Below, piece after piece: positions 35,065-44,615 of a stretch of DNA of 64,000 nt. A model generated the notes under the pieces. It searched no databases. It had not been told where the DNA came from and saw only the letters and a program-made list of their open reading frames with translations. Position 1 is the first letter of the stretch. The number at the start of each line of letters is the position of its first letter. The stretch is taken from contig CAWCCX010000008.1 in the NCBI GenBank assembly GCA_963794155.1, positions 1 through 64,000 on the forward strand, written 5' to 3'. The translations under genes were made by a program, and so were the position numbers. Origin of the DNA: Roseiarcus sp963794155. GTDB taxonomy: Bacteria > Pseudomonadota > Alphaproteobacteria > Rhizobiales > Beijerinckiaceae.

Positions 35065-37236
35065 CTATTTTTCGTCGAGCGCGATTACCGGACGCCAATC
35101 CGCATCCTGAGCGGTTTCGGCCAATTGGCCGAAGCGGCGAAGGTTGTAGGAATAAAGGCCGCGAACGGCTTCGGGCGCGCGCGCCGCCGCCTCCTTCGCC
35201 ATCGAGACCGCGCCGGCGAAGTCCCGGTTCCGGTAGGCGGCAAGCATCGCCGAGTGCAGGCGGTTCAGCGCCGCGAATTCGTCGCTTGCGGCGAGGGCCG
35301 CGTCTCCGGCCAGCGCATAAAGACCGACCGGACGGGTCTTGTTCTTGAGCAGGACCGAATCGATTTCGAGCCAGGCGAATTCGGGCGCGTCGGCGCGCGT
35401 CGTCTCGCTGCCGATGACGTCGACCAGAAAAATCTTGCAGGCGCCTTCGAGGCGAGACGCGACGTTGACCTCGTCGCCGATCGCCGAATAGTCGAACCGG
35501 CGGAGCGAGCCCAGATTGCCGACGCAACATTCGCCGGTATTGAGCCCGATCCCAAATCGCACCGGCTTGAACGCCCGCCCGTCCGCCTCGGCGCGCTTGC
35601 GCCAGCCCTCATTCAGCGTGACCAGGGTCCGGCGCATCGCCAGAGCCGATTCGACCGCGTGCCTTGCGTGATCAGGGTCGTCGAGCGGCGCGTTCCAGAA
35701 CGCGACGATGGCGTCGCCCATGTACTTGTCGACGGTGCCCAACTGATCGAGAATCGCGTCGGTCATCGGCGTGAGATATTCGTTGAGGAACTTGGTCAGC
35801 TCGGAGGCGTTGAACCCCTCTGAGATGGTGGTGAACGACCGGATGTCGCAGAAGAGCAAGGTCAGCTGCCGCTGCAAGCCGCCAAGCTCGAGGGCTCCCG
35901 GCATTTCCGCCAGGCGCGCGACCACCGCGGGCGAGACGAAACGGCCAAAGGCCGAGCGAATCTCGCGCTCCTGGTGCCGCTTCACGGCGTAGAGGGTCGA
36001 AACCCCGGTAAAATAAACCATGGCGGCGGAAAATGCAGGGTAGGTCGGCTCGATAAGCAATCCGGCGCGCGAAAATGCGAACCAGCTCGCGGCGACGATC
36101 GCGCCGACCACGGCGGCGAACACGAGCGCCGCGAACTGCGGCGCGAGCGCCCAGGTCGTCGCCACGAGCGCCGCGCAGATGACCGCTGTCGCCATCCATT
36201 CCGCGGCCGGGCCCCAATCGGGACGCCTCAGCGTCTGGCCGCCCAAGACTTGCTCGACGATTTGCGCGTGGGCTTCGACGCCAGGCATGACAGGCGACAG
36301 CGGGGTGGCGACAATGTCCGAGAGCGTTGCGGCGCTCGCGCCCACGAACACGATCATGCCCTTCAGATCGCTGAGGTCGGCGCCGGGCGCGAGCGCCTTC
36401 CACGCTGGAATCGAGCGGCGTTGATCGGGGCTCGCGAAGTAGACTCTGATCTCCCCGGCCGCGTCGGTGTCGATCGTCAGGGCGCCGTTGCGGACCTCCA
36501 GCACGCCATAGACTTCCCCGAAGGCCGTCTCGCCGCTGGCGTTCGAAGACTTGACGATATAGGTCGAGGCGCCCTGCGCGACTCGAAGCGCTTCCATCGC
36601 CAGACTTGGGTGGAGCGCCCCGTCCACATTGAGGATGAGCGGCACCCGGCGCACGACCCGGTCGGAGTCCGCCCGCCAATTGAGGAAGCCAACGCCGGCT
36701 GCGTGTTGCGCCAGCTCCGACAGGGGCGCCAAGGCCCCGGGCGAGGGAGTGAGGAACTTCGTTGCATCGTCGCCGGCGGTGACGAAACCCGCCTTGGCGG
36801 AGCCGCCGGCGCCATTGGCGGCATCGGAGACGAAGCTGCCCAGGACGACCGGGGCGCCGTCGATCGCATGCGCGAACGCGCTGTCCGGGGTCTGCCCAGC
36901 CGGCGCGGCGGAGTCGGCGCGATCCTTTTCCGAGAACAGGAAATCGAAAGCGATCGCCGCTGCGCCGGCATTCTTCAACGTGTCGACCAACGCGGCGAGA
37001 CGCTCGCGCGACCACGGCCATTGGCCAAGTTGCTTCAGCGATTCGTCGTCGATCTCAATGATGCGGACCGGCTGGTCGAACGTATAGGGGCGCGGCTTCC
37101 AGCGTTGGTACTGGTCGAAAACCAAGTCTTGCAGCACGGCCCGCGTGGGCGCGCCGACCACGCCGGCCAAGAGCGCGAGCGCGCAAGCCGTGGTCGTCGT
37201 CAGCGCATAGATCCTGGCCTCGCTCGCCTTCCGCAT
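35065..37236 (-). CDS. CHASE2-domain adenylate/guanylate cyclase
   Basis: 723 residues, membrane-bound class III cyclase. The N-terminal TM is followed by a periplasmic CHASE2 sensor (about 35-330; VRIIEIDDESLKQLGQWPWS is its hallmark) and three TM helices (about 345-410; ATAVICAALVATTWALAP). The catalytic domain (about 450-640) has metal-binding Asp in LLFCDIRSFTTISEGF, VDKYMGDAIVAFWNAP (purine-specifying Lys and second Asp) and FDYSAIGDEVNVASRLEGA. All catalytic motifs are present, so it should be active, probably making cAMP. The CHASE2 ligand is unknown. ATG 37236 opens a single-gene unit. Confidence 0.94.
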   Translation of the reverse strand: MRKASEARIYALTTTTACALALLAGVVGAPTRAVLQDLVFDQYQRWKPRPYTFDQPVRIIEIDDESLKQLGQWPWSRERLAALVDTLKNAGAAAIAFDFLFSEKDRADSAAPAGQTPDSAFAHAIDGAPVVLGSFVSDAANGAGGSAKAGFVTAGDDATKFLTPSPGALAPLSELAQHAAGVGFLNWRADSDRVVRRVPLILNVDGALHPSLAMEALRVAQGASTYIVKSSNASGETAFGEVYGVLEVRNGALTIDTDAAGEIRVYFASPDQRRSIPAWKALAPGADLSDLKGMIVFVGASAATLSDIVATPLSPVMPGVEAHAQIVEQVLGGQTLRRPDWGPAAEWMATAVICAALVATTWALAPQFAALVFAAVVGAIVAASWFAFSRAGLLIEPTYPAFSAAMVYFTGVSTLYAVKRHQEREIRSAFGRFVSPAVVARLAEMPGALELGGLQRQLTLLFCDIRSFTTISEGFNASELTKFLNEYLTPMTDAILDQLGTVDKYMGDAIVAFWNAPLDDPDHARHAVESALAMRRTLVTLNEGWRKRAEADGRAFKPVRFGIGLNTGECCVGNLGSLRRFDYSAIGDEVNVASRLEGACKIFLVDVIGSETTRADAPEFAWLEIDSVLLKNKTRPVGLYALAGDAALAASDEFAALNRLHSAMLAAYRNRDFAGAVSMAKEAAARAPEAVRGLYSYNLRRFGQLAETAQDADWRPVIALDEK

Positions 37237-37428
37237 GCCGTCCTTGCCGCTCCCTGAGACATCAGAAAAGTAGAAACGTCAGTCTTGTCAAGCCGATGAA
37301 GTCTCTCCGCTGCGTCAGGACGCCGGATCAACCGAACCATCTCACGCAGCAATGCGTCGATTGTTCGTCGAACCTGCGGCCACGCGAAACGATCTGCCGG
37401 GGCCGCACGTCGGGTTGAACTCAGTCGA

Positions 37429-38767
37429 TCAGGGAATGGGGGTTTGAGCGGGCGAGCGCTCGTCGCGCCTTACGCCCCGGCAGACCGGACCCGCTTCGCC
37501 GGGCGCGAGCGGTCGAAGATAGCGGTCGACGCCGAAGTCGAACGCGATCCGGTTGGCTTCGTGTCCGGTTTCGATCCCGTAGCTGCGCAGATAGAGGTAG
37601 AGCGTCCCACCCTTGGTGTCGACCGGCCGCGCGTGCCGGACCGGGACCGCGCCGATCACGCCAACCCTCTCCGGGCCGAAAGCGGCGCGCACCACCGGCC
37701 CCAGCAACAGATCGCCTCCCCAGCCGCTGGCGGATTCGGCGAAGACCCAGGCGACGGCCTCCAGCGCCCGGCGCGTGATCAGGGGCGCCATGATTTCGAT
37801 CGACGAAACTCGCATGATCCCGTCGCCGGCGCCCGGCTGCTTGAGAAATGGCCAAGCGGTCTGCGAATTCGGAGGTGAGCGACGGGCCGGCAAGGTCAAG
37901 CTTTTCCCGCTCCGCAATCTGGAAGAGAAGATCGATCTGCGCCGCTTCGATTTCGATGTCGTCGTCGAGGAACAGCACCCGGTCGTAGCGCAGCAAAAGG
38001 TCCGGCCGAAGTTCGAGCAGCCGGCGGATGGCGGTGTTCTTACATCCGCGCTGGTAGATGACCGTTTCCGCCTCGGGATCGGGAGGAGATTCGTCGTAGT
38101 AGTTCAACAGAATGTCCCAGTCGCGCGGCTCGCTGAGATAGGCCGCGTTGAATCCCTTTCCGGACTGGACATAGACGAGCAGGCGCCTCCTGGTTGGCTT
38201 CGACTCGCGTTCGATCCGCAACCGCCCTACGGCGAAAAACCGGTCCTGCCGCGCCCTTAATTCCTCCCGGTTAAGAGGCGGCGTGAACTCGCCCTCGCGC
38301 CGCCTGAGGTCGAACACCCGGTAGGCCGCCTCTTCGAGCGAACGGCGCTTGCCGCGTATCACGTCGCGCAGAAACGCAACGTCGATGTCCGCTCGCGGAC
38401 GCTTGCCCGCCGGCAGGCCGGTCTCGAGATAGTGCAGGAAAGGATGGGGATGGCTCAGGCTCCAGTCCGGATTCTGCGACATGTACCAAGCCTGGTCGAA
38501 TTCGGCCGAAGGCGGAGGTGCATTCGGCCCTTGCGCAAGATAGAGTTCAAGCAAGCCTTGACTCGCCCTTCGAACGCCGCTCGCGCGACTGCGAAAATAG
38601 TGCGGGTCAAAGAAGCCGTTCGGGCGAAAGCCGAGCTTCTCTCCGATCAGCGCGTAGTGCGCCGGCGCGAACGGCGCCAAGTGTTCGCTGAGCAGCCGCC
38701 GCCGCGCGTAAAGGCTCGCCCAAAACGCTCGCCGGCTTGCCTCCGGCAGCCCGATGTGAAGATCCAT
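37429..38767 (-). pseudogene. Glycosyltransferase-like/DUF707-type protein, one frameshift
   Basis: The N-terminal third has two FDxxxY...NPD-type modules (FDPHYFRSRASG; FDQAWYMSQNPDWSLSHPHP) found in polysaccharide-synthesis proteins. The catalytic-like core has RYDRVLFLDDDIEIEAAQID (DDD, like a GT-A metal site) and then, after the break, QTAWPFLKQPGAGDGIMRVS, ESASGWGGDLLLG and HARPVDTKGGTLY, resembling DUF707 proteins. The frameshift is at 37866-37868: one extra T in GAATTCG. The corrected protein has about 446 residues from ATG 38767; an upstream TTG overlapping lipB is an alternative start. Probably an envelope or capsular sugar transferase, substrate unknown. Confidence 0.72.
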
Positions 38768-38874
38768 GTCATGCCTATAGTTTCCGCCGCTCGGGCGAGC
38801 AACCTGCGGCGCGGACGCCTCGATGCCGCGGCTTAATCGCCCGGGCGCGAGCGCAAGCTCAAAGTCGCGCGGGT

Positions 38875-39600
38875 TCAAAGCGAATCGGCTGTCGGGCCAA
38901 ACACAGCCTCAAACGCCGCGCGCAACGCCGCGTCGGTTTGCGCCATCGTCACGGGGCGCCCGAGATCGGCGAGGCTGGTGACGCCGTAGTGCGCCTCCCG
39001 AATCCCACACGGCGCGATGCCGGAAAAGTGCGCAAGATCGGGATTGACGTTCAGCGCCACGCCGTGAAGCGTCGCCCAGCGCCGGATGCGCACGCCGATT
39101 GCGGCGATCTTGTCCTCGGCAATTTCGCCGAGCGCCGAAGGCGATTTGTCGGGGCGCACCACCCAGACGCCGACCCGGTCCGCACGGGTCTCGCCGACGA
39201 CGTCGAACGCCTTGAGCGTCTCGATCAGCCAGTTTTCGAGCGTCGCGACGTAGGCCCGGACGTCCGGCCGACGGCGCTTGAGGTCGAGCATGACATAGGC
39301 GACCCGTTGTCCCGGCCCGTGATAGGTGAACTGGCCGCCGCGGCCGGTCCGATGAACCGGAAAGCGGGCGTCGATGAGGTCGCTTTCCTTGGCGCTCGTG
39401 CCGGCGGTGTAGAGCGGCGGATGCTCGATCAGCCAAACCCGTTCGGGCGCCGCTCCGCGCGCGATCGCTTCCGCCCGCGCTTCCATATCCGCGAGAGCGT
39501 CGGCGAATTGGGTCAGTCTCGGGGTGACGACCCATTCTACCGGCGACGCGCTGGCAGGCGCGAGCAGAGACGCGCGCGGCGCGAGGGGCGAATTCAACAC
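38875..39600 (-). CDS. lipB: Octanoyltransferase (lipoyl(octanoyl) transferase)
   Basis: Moves octanoyl from ACP to lipoyl domains of 2-oxoacid dehydrogenases and the glycine cleavage H protein. 241 residues. RTGRGGQFTYHGPGQRVAY is the octanoyl-binding signature, DKIAAIGVRIRRWATLHG has the catalytic Lys, and FSGIAPCGIREAHYGVTSL the acyl-thioester Cys. The start is GTG at 39600; there is no strong ribosome binding site and no in-frame ATG before residue 39. The stop lies near the start of the glycosyltransferase-like gene on the same strand. Confidence 0.94.
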   Translation of the reverse strand: MLNSPLAPRASLLAPASASPVEWVVTPRLTQFADALADMEARAEAIARGAAPERVWLIEHPPLYTAGTSAKESDLIDARFPVHRTGRGGQFTYHGPGQRVAYVMLDLKRRRPDVRAYVATLENWLIETLKAFDVVGETRADRVGVWVVRPDKSPSALGEIAEDKIAAIGVRIRRWATLHGVALNVNPDLAHFSGIAPCGIREAHYGVTSLADLGRPVTMAQTDAALRAAFEAVFGPTADSL

Positions 39601-40032
39601 AATGACTTTTTATCAGGTGGAGGGCACAGCCGCGAGCGGGCGCGCGCGATCTCCCTGTGCGCGATGGCCGGCGGCTTGACTCCTCAAAGCCGATTCGGAG
39701 CATTGCCGCGCGTATGGTTGCGCGGTCGGCTTGGGCTGTCGCCCAAAACCCGGGGAGCCAAATGAGCGCGCCAAGACGAATGCCTGAGCGTGGTCCGCGG
39801 ATTTCTCGACGCGACCTGCGCGCAACCGGTCTGAGAGCCCACAGCAGATGAGCGCCTCACGCAATCCGTTGCGTGTGTTAGGTTTTTTCGGTTAACGGCG
39901 TCAATTGGCGCTTGACGGAGCGGCATCGCCGGCGCTTCCTTAGCGGCGACGCCTCGCGGCGTTGCGCCCGGTTGTTCCAACAAAGAAAGCGCGCCCTCGA
40001 GGGGGACGCCGCTTGCGTTGGGGGGTAAGGCC
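39601..40032. other. Intergenic DNA, no gene seen
   Basis: 432 bp between divergent lipB and the envelope protein gene. It contains GTGTTAGGTTTTTTCGGTTAA near 39880, slightly AT-richer than the surroundings and possibly promoter DNA. No RNA gene or repeat could be identified. Confidence 0.4.
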
Positions 40033-40837
40033 TTGACCCGCGCCGGGTTGAAGCATTGGCGTTCATTGGTGGCTGCGGGCGCAATCGCACTCGTCGTCGG
40101 CGTGCCGGTGGGCGCGTACGGCGGGGCCTGGACGCTGCCCCAGGGAAGCGGCCAACTGATCGCGACGCTCTACGGCTGGACCGGCTTCGGCCCGCCTTGG
40201 GCGGCAATCCTCCGGTCAATCAGAGCCGCTTCGACGCGCAGACCTACGTTCAGTACGGCCTTACCAATTCAATCACAATTTTTGGCCAGACCGCATTCGA
40301 GCATTACGCGCTGGGGGACCCGACGCCGGATGTCTATAACGGCCTCGACCGGATGTGGGCTTGAGGGCGAAGCTCTGGTCGACCGGAGACTGGGTGTTCT
40401 CGGCCGAGGGAACCGCATTCATCCCCGGCGCCCACGATGCGAAAGCGCCCGCCGAGGAGGGGAACACCGGCTGGGCGGGCGAAGCGCGCCTGAACGCGGG
40501 GACCAACTTCAAGGTTGGCGCGATCCCGGGCTTCGTCGACGCCGAGGTCGGCTATCACTTGCGCACCGAGGGTCCGCCGGACGAGTGGCACGGGGATTTG
40601 ACGGTCGGGTTCAAATTCACGCCGCGGGTCATGCTGATGCTGCAGGATTTCACGACCGTCTCGGCCGTCTCAACCAACCCGACCTTCTCCACCTGGCGGC
40701 AGTCGGTGGTCGAGGCGAGCCTCGTCTACGCCCTCGACGACAAATGGTCGGTGCAGTTCGGCCTGTTCTCAACAGTGTGGACGGTGAAGACCAATACGCA
40801 GCATGGCGTGGCGCTCGCGGTGTGGCGGAATTTTTGA
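40033..40837 (+). pseudogene. Envelope beta-barrel-like protein, two frameshifts
   Basis: Three consecutive reading frames join into one protein: a signal peptide (SLVAAGAIALVVGVPVGAYG) and GAWTLPQGSGQLIATLYGW; then NPPVNQSRFDAQTYVQYGLT; then LRAKLWSTGDWVFSAEGTAF. The last piece ends VQFGLFSTVWTVKTNTQHGV and VALAVWRNF, alternating beta strands with a terminal Phe. The breaks lie at about 40199 and 40358, both in GGG runs where one more G would restore the frame (PPWGGNPP and RMWGLRAK). Corrected length is about 268 residues. An outer-membrane location is likely; function unknown. The start TTG 40033 follows GGTAAGG. Confidence 0.75.
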
Positions 40838-40853
40838 CGCGCCCGCCCGCGCC

Positions 40854-42026
40854 TCACGCGCTCTTGTCGAACAGCTCCCGTCCGATCAGCATGCGCCGGA
40901 TTTCGCTCGTGCCCGCGCCGATCTCATAGAGCTTGGCGTCGCGCAGCAGGCGTCCAAGCGGATAGTCGTTGGTGTAGCCGTTTCCGCCCAGGATCTGGAT
41001 TGCGTCGAGGGCGACCTGGGTCGCGCGCTCGGCGGCGTAGAGGATCGCGCCGGCCGCGTCCTCGCGGGTCGTCTGGCCGCGATCGCAGGCCTTGGCGACG
41101 GCGTAGACGTAAGCCTTCGCGGCGTTCATCGTCACATACATGTCGGCGAGCTTGCCCTGAACGAGCTGGAAGGTCCCGATCGGCTGGCCGAACTGCTTGC
41201 GCTCATGGACGTAGGGCAGGGCGACGTCGAGCGCCGCCTGCATCAGGCCGAGCGGGCCGGCCGACAGCACCACGCGCTCATAGTCGAGGCCGCTCATCAG
41301 CACGTTGACGCCTTTGCCGACCTGGCCGAGCACGTTCTCCTCGGGCGCCTCGCAGTCGACGAACACGAGCTCGGAGGTGTCGGAGCCGCGCATGCCGAGC
41401 TTGTCGAGCTTGGCTCCTTGCGTGAAGCCTTTCATGCCGCGCTCGACGATGAAGGCGGTGATGCCGCGCGCCCCGGCGGCGGGGTCGGTCTTGGCGTAGA
41501 CGACGAGGGTCTCGGCGATCGGGCCGTTGGTGATCCACATCTTCGCGCCATTGATGAGGTAGCGGTCGCCCATGCGGATCGCCCGGGTGGTCATCGAGAC
41601 GACGTCCGAGCCGGCGCCCGGCTCCGACATCGCGAGCGCGCCGACGTGCTCGCCGGAGATGAGCTTGGGCAGATAGCGCGCCTTCTGGCTCGCGTTTCCG
41701 TTGCGGACGATCTGGTTCACGCACAGGTTCGAGTGGGCGCCGTAGGAGAGGCCGACGGCGCCGCTCGCGCGCGACACCTCCTCCATCGCCACGCAATGCT
41801 CGAGGTAGCCCAAGGCCAGGCCGCCGTATTCCTCCGGCGCGGTGATCCCATGCAGGCCAAGCGCCCCCATTTTCGGCCAGAGGTCGCGGGGAAAGAGGTT
41901 GTCGCGGTCGATCGCGGCGGCGCGCGGCGCGATCTCCTTCTCGGCGAAGCTGCGCGCGGCCTCGCGGATCATCGCGGCGCTGTCGCCGAGGTCGAAGTCG
42001 AATGGACGGGGCGCGTTGGGGATCAT
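40854..42026 (-). CDS. ivd: Isovaleryl-CoA dehydrogenase
   Basis: FAD-dependent acyl-CoA dehydrogenase of leucine degradation, passing electrons to ETF. 390 residues, a full-length family member. YGAHSNLCVNQIVRNGNASQ, ALAMSEPGAGSDVVSM (FAD/substrate loop) and the C-terminal LGGNGYTNDYPLGRLLRDAK...IGAGTSEIRR are typical. The IVD-specific glutamate lies in the middle domain (SGLDYERVVLSAGPLG contains the base-like Glu). No partner genes of the liu pathway are adjacent, and the gene looks monocistronic. Other short-chain acyl-CoA dehydrogenases are an alternative, but the GLSYGAHSNLCVNQ block favours IVD. Confidence 0.92.
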   Translation of the reverse strand: MIPNAPRPFDFDLGDSAAMIREAARSFAEKEIAPRAAAIDRDNLFPRDLWPKMGALGLHGITAPEEYGGLALGYLEHCVAMEEVSRASGAVGLSYGAHSNLCVNQIVRNGNASQKARYLPKLISGEHVGALAMSEPGAGSDVVSMTTRAIRMGDRYLINGAKMWITNGPIAETLVVYAKTDPAAGARGITAFIVERGMKGFTQGAKLDKLGMRGSDTSELVFVDCEAPEENVLGQVGKGVNVLMSGLDYERVVLSAGPLGLMQAALDVALPYVHERKQFGQPIGTFQLVQGKLADMYVTMNAAKAYVYAVAKACDRGQTTREDAAGAILYAAERATQVALDAIQILGGNGYTNDYPLGRLLRDAKLYEIGAGTSEIRRMLIGRELFDKSA

Positions 42027-42149
42027 GGGCTCGCCCGGGGCTGGCGACGGTCGGGGCGAGCTTGGCGGCGCCCGGCGGCGTTTGGCAAGACCGAAGGGGC
42101 TGGTCGAGGCCGCCAGCCCGACCCAAGCCCGTATTCAGCAAACCGACAA

Positions 42150-42232
42150 ATTCGTTCCCTGCTTGCGCGAAAAAAATTCCCTGCTCAGGCGGAAAAAATT
42201 CCCTGCTTACCCGAACAAAATACCCTGCTCGC
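42150..42232 (-). repeat. Four-unit GAGCAGGGAATT array (A)
   Basis: Read on the minus strand, AGCAGGGAAT-type units occur at about 42223, 42201, 42179 and 42158, spaced 21-22 bp, each followed by a T-run and a GC-rich linker. The same unit makes the array at 57850-57951. It lies downstream of the small glycine-rich gene (42302-42724), in the sense orientation of that gene, and upstream of ivd. Confidence 0.9.
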
Positions 42233-42301
42233 GCCTCGTGCAACCCCTTGCCCGGACGTCCCTTCTCCCCCCAAAGGGAGAAGGGAGCGCGCCGATCGGG
42301 C

Positions 42302-42724
42302 CTAGCACGCGTCCCAGAAGCCCGCCCGGTAGCTGGGATCGGTGTAGTACCAGCACAGGCCTGGCGCCGGCGGCTGGCCGGCATAGGCGATCGCCGCGCC
42401 GGTCGCAAGGACGCCGAGCGCCGCGCCGGCCGCAATCGCGCCGCCGGGGCCCCAGTGATACCAGCCGGGGCGGGCCCAGCCGCCATAGCCGCGATAAACT
42501 CCGCCGTGATATCCATAGGCCCCGCCGCGATAGACCCCGCCGCCGGGCCCGCGGCCATAGACCCCTCCACCGGGCCCGCGGTAGACCCCACCGCCATAGC
42601 GGCCGTGCACACCGACGCCGCCGGCGGGTCCGTGACGGACCACAACGGCGCCAGCCGGCGGCGGACTGAACCCGGAGAGCGCAATCGCCACGCAGGCGCT
42701 CTTGACCAAACCCGATCGAATCAT
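42302..42724 (-). CDS. Short glycine-rich secreted protein (paralogue of 49256-49849)
   Basis: 140 residues. Signal peptide (KSACVAIALSGFSPPPAGA). A Gly/Tyr/Arg-rich middle with GGVYRGPGGGVYGRGPGGGV-type repeats is followed by the conserved C-terminus, with WYHWGPGGAIAAGAALG (a hydrophobic segment) and GLCWYYTDPSYRAGFWDAC. The paired cysteines of the tail and the WYYTD motif recur in the protein at 49256-49849. ATG 42724 was chosen because GAGGAAG lies six bases upstream; ATG 42739 is also possible. Probably envelope-located; function unknown. Confidence 0.78.
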   Translation of the reverse strand: MIRSGLVKSACVAIALSGFSPPPAGAVVVRHGPAGGVGVHGRYGGGVYRGPGGGVYGRGPGGGVYRGGAYGYHGGVYRGYGGWARPGWYHWGPGGAIAAGAALGVLATGAAIAYAGQPPAPGLCWYYTDPSYRAGFWDAC

Positions 42725-42989
42725 TGCTTTCTTCCTCATTCGCGCCCCCGCGCTGCCACGCCGTCGCGTAAGATGGCTTATCGCACAAAATTGGCGTCGA
42801 GGCGAAGGCGGCGGCGCGGCATCATTAATGCGGCTCCCCGACCTCTCGATCGCGTATGGCGCCCGTAAGCGGTAGAACGCCGCGCAGGAGAACGCCCGGC
42901 TGGCGGCTGGGGTTCCGAGGCGAGCCTGTATTTGCCTGCTTTCTCCCGAACGAACAGCCGCGTCCGGCGGCATTCGCCCCAAGCGCCGC

Positions 42990-44462
42990 TCAGAACGTAA
43001 AGGCGTAGAGCCTCCCACCGCCGGTGACATAGAGCCTGCCGTCGGCGGCGATGAGCGTCTGAAACTTTGTCGTGCCGGTCAGGCGCTGCGGCGGCGCGAG
43101 AAGGTCGCCGGTGTCGCCCCGGTATGCGTAGAGCCGGCCGTCGCCGTGGGAGCCAAGGGCGAACACAATCGGATTCGAACGGCCGTCGGAGGTGGTGACG
43201 ATCGGGGAGCCGCCATAGCTCGCAAGCTTGCTGCACCAGGCGGTATCGATCGCCAGGGCGGGGTCGGCGCGCACCTTCAAGACGAGAAGCCCCTTCCCCG
43301 ACGCATCGGCCGGACAATTCGCGCCATTGAGCTCGAGCGCGACAAAGACGGCGTCGCCGGCGCTCCAGACGGCCGGGGACGCGATGGCCGGCGCTGAGGT
43401 CACGTGGGCTCTGAGAAGCTCGCCGCCGACGCCGCCCAGATTGTCACGGTCGAGGAGATAGGCGTCGCCCGTCTTGTCGATGGCGAAGATCAGCTTGCGC
43501 ACGCCCTTGGCGCTCGGCACGTCGAGCGGAATCGGCGCGGTTCCGCCGAGATCCTGGTCGTGGTCGTCGAGGTCCTTCCAGTTCGAGGGGGCGAAATAAT
43601 CGCGCGTCGCAATCGGGCGGGCGAGGTCAGGAGAAAGGCGCAGAACGGCTTCGCCGTCGCTCCATCCCTTGACCAAGGCCGTATTGCCGGTCGCGGCGAA
43701 CAGCGACTTTCCGTCGCTGGTCAGTCCTCCCTGCGCCCAGATGCCGCCGTGCAAGCCGCGGGTCGCGAAGCTTACAGCCTTACCGGGATCAGCGGTCGAA
43801 AAGCCGAGGACCATCCCGTGATAGTTCCCGCAATCGCCGGCTAGGCCGCCGAGTGGAACAAAGACCCGCCCGGCGAACAGGGCGAGCGCCCCACGCTCAT
43901 TCTGCACCAAAGGATTGAATCTTCCGCCCAGCGCCGTCGCGACGTCGACCGGCCAGCCGGACCTCTCCGCTCCGTCGGCGAGCGACAGCGCATGGATCTC
44001 CTGCCGAGGCTTGCCGTCACGGGTTACCGCGGCGTCGAGATAAAGCGTCGCGCTCGCCTTGTCGATGACCGGCGTGCCGGTCACGCCGAGCGGCCAGATA
44101 TCGCCGCAGTGGAACCCGGCCGGCGGCGCCGGCTCGCCGAGCGTGCGCATCCAGACCTGGGCGCCGGTCTTCTCGTCGAACGCGTAGACCTTATCCTCTT
44201 CCGTCGCCACGATCAGCACGCCCACGCCGGTTTTCGGATCGCGCCAAATGAGCGGCTGCGCATAGACGTCGCCGCTATAGGCCGCGTCGAACGACGGATC
44301 GGGGCGCAAGCCCCGCGCCCGCTCGTAGGTGAGGCCAGGCACGATGTACCGGCCGGTGCGGTCGGGCGCGCCGTGGTAGGTGAGGATGCTGGAGTCGTTC
44401 GCGGTCGAAGCGGAAGCGGCAAGCGTCGCGGCGAGCGCGGCGGCGAGCAATGCGGTTCGCAT
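42990..44462 (-). CDS. PQQ-type beta-propeller protein, secreted
   Basis: 490 residues from ATG 44462. Signal peptide (MRTALLAAALAATLAASAST) followed by repeated WD/PQQ-like blades: VYAFDEKTGAQVWMRTLGEP, RLYAYRGDTGDLLAPPQRL, GRLYVTGGGRLYAFTF. Four or more Cys (HCGDIW, GDCGNYHG, ANCPAD, WCSKL) suggest disulfides. It resembles outer-membrane assembly-type or pyrrolo-quinoline-quinone-repeat proteins, but the residues that bind PQQ in alcohol dehydrogenases are not recognisable, so it may not be an enzyme. No cytochrome or dehydrogenase partner is adjacent. Confidence 0.8.
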   Translation of the reverse strand: MRTALLAAALAATLAASASTANDSSILTYHGAPDRTGRYIVPGLTYERARGLRPDPSFDAAYSGDVYAQPLIWRDPKTGVGVLIVATEEDKVYAFDEKTGAQVWMRTLGEPAPPAGFHCGDIWPLGVTGTPVIDKASATLYLDAAVTRDGKPRQEIHALSLADGAERSGWPVDVATALGGRFNPLVQNERGALALFAGRVFVPLGGLAGDCGNYHGMVLGFSTADPGKAVSFATRGLHGGIWAQGGLTSDGKSLFAATGNTALVKGWSDGEAVLRLSPDLARPIATRDYFAPSNWKDLDDHDQDLGGTAPIPLDVPSAKGVRKLIFAIDKTGDAYLLDRDNLGGVGGELLRAHVTSAPAIASPAVWSAGDAVFVALELNGANCPADASGKGLLVLKVRADPALAIDTAWCSKLASYGGSPIVTTSDGRSNPIVFALGSHGDGRLYAYRGDTGDLLAPPQRLTGTTKFQTLIAADGRLYVTGGGRLYAFTF

Positions 44463-44615
44463 GTTGGCCTCGCGTGCGGTGTGAACGGCCGCTCGGCCAT
44501 TATGGGCTCGCGGCTTCAGAGGGCAAGCGACGTCCGTGCTCATGCGACGCATTTCGCGGACGCATTTCGCGAATGCGTCCTGACCGCGCGGCGCGTCCGA
44601 TTGTCCGCGCGGACT

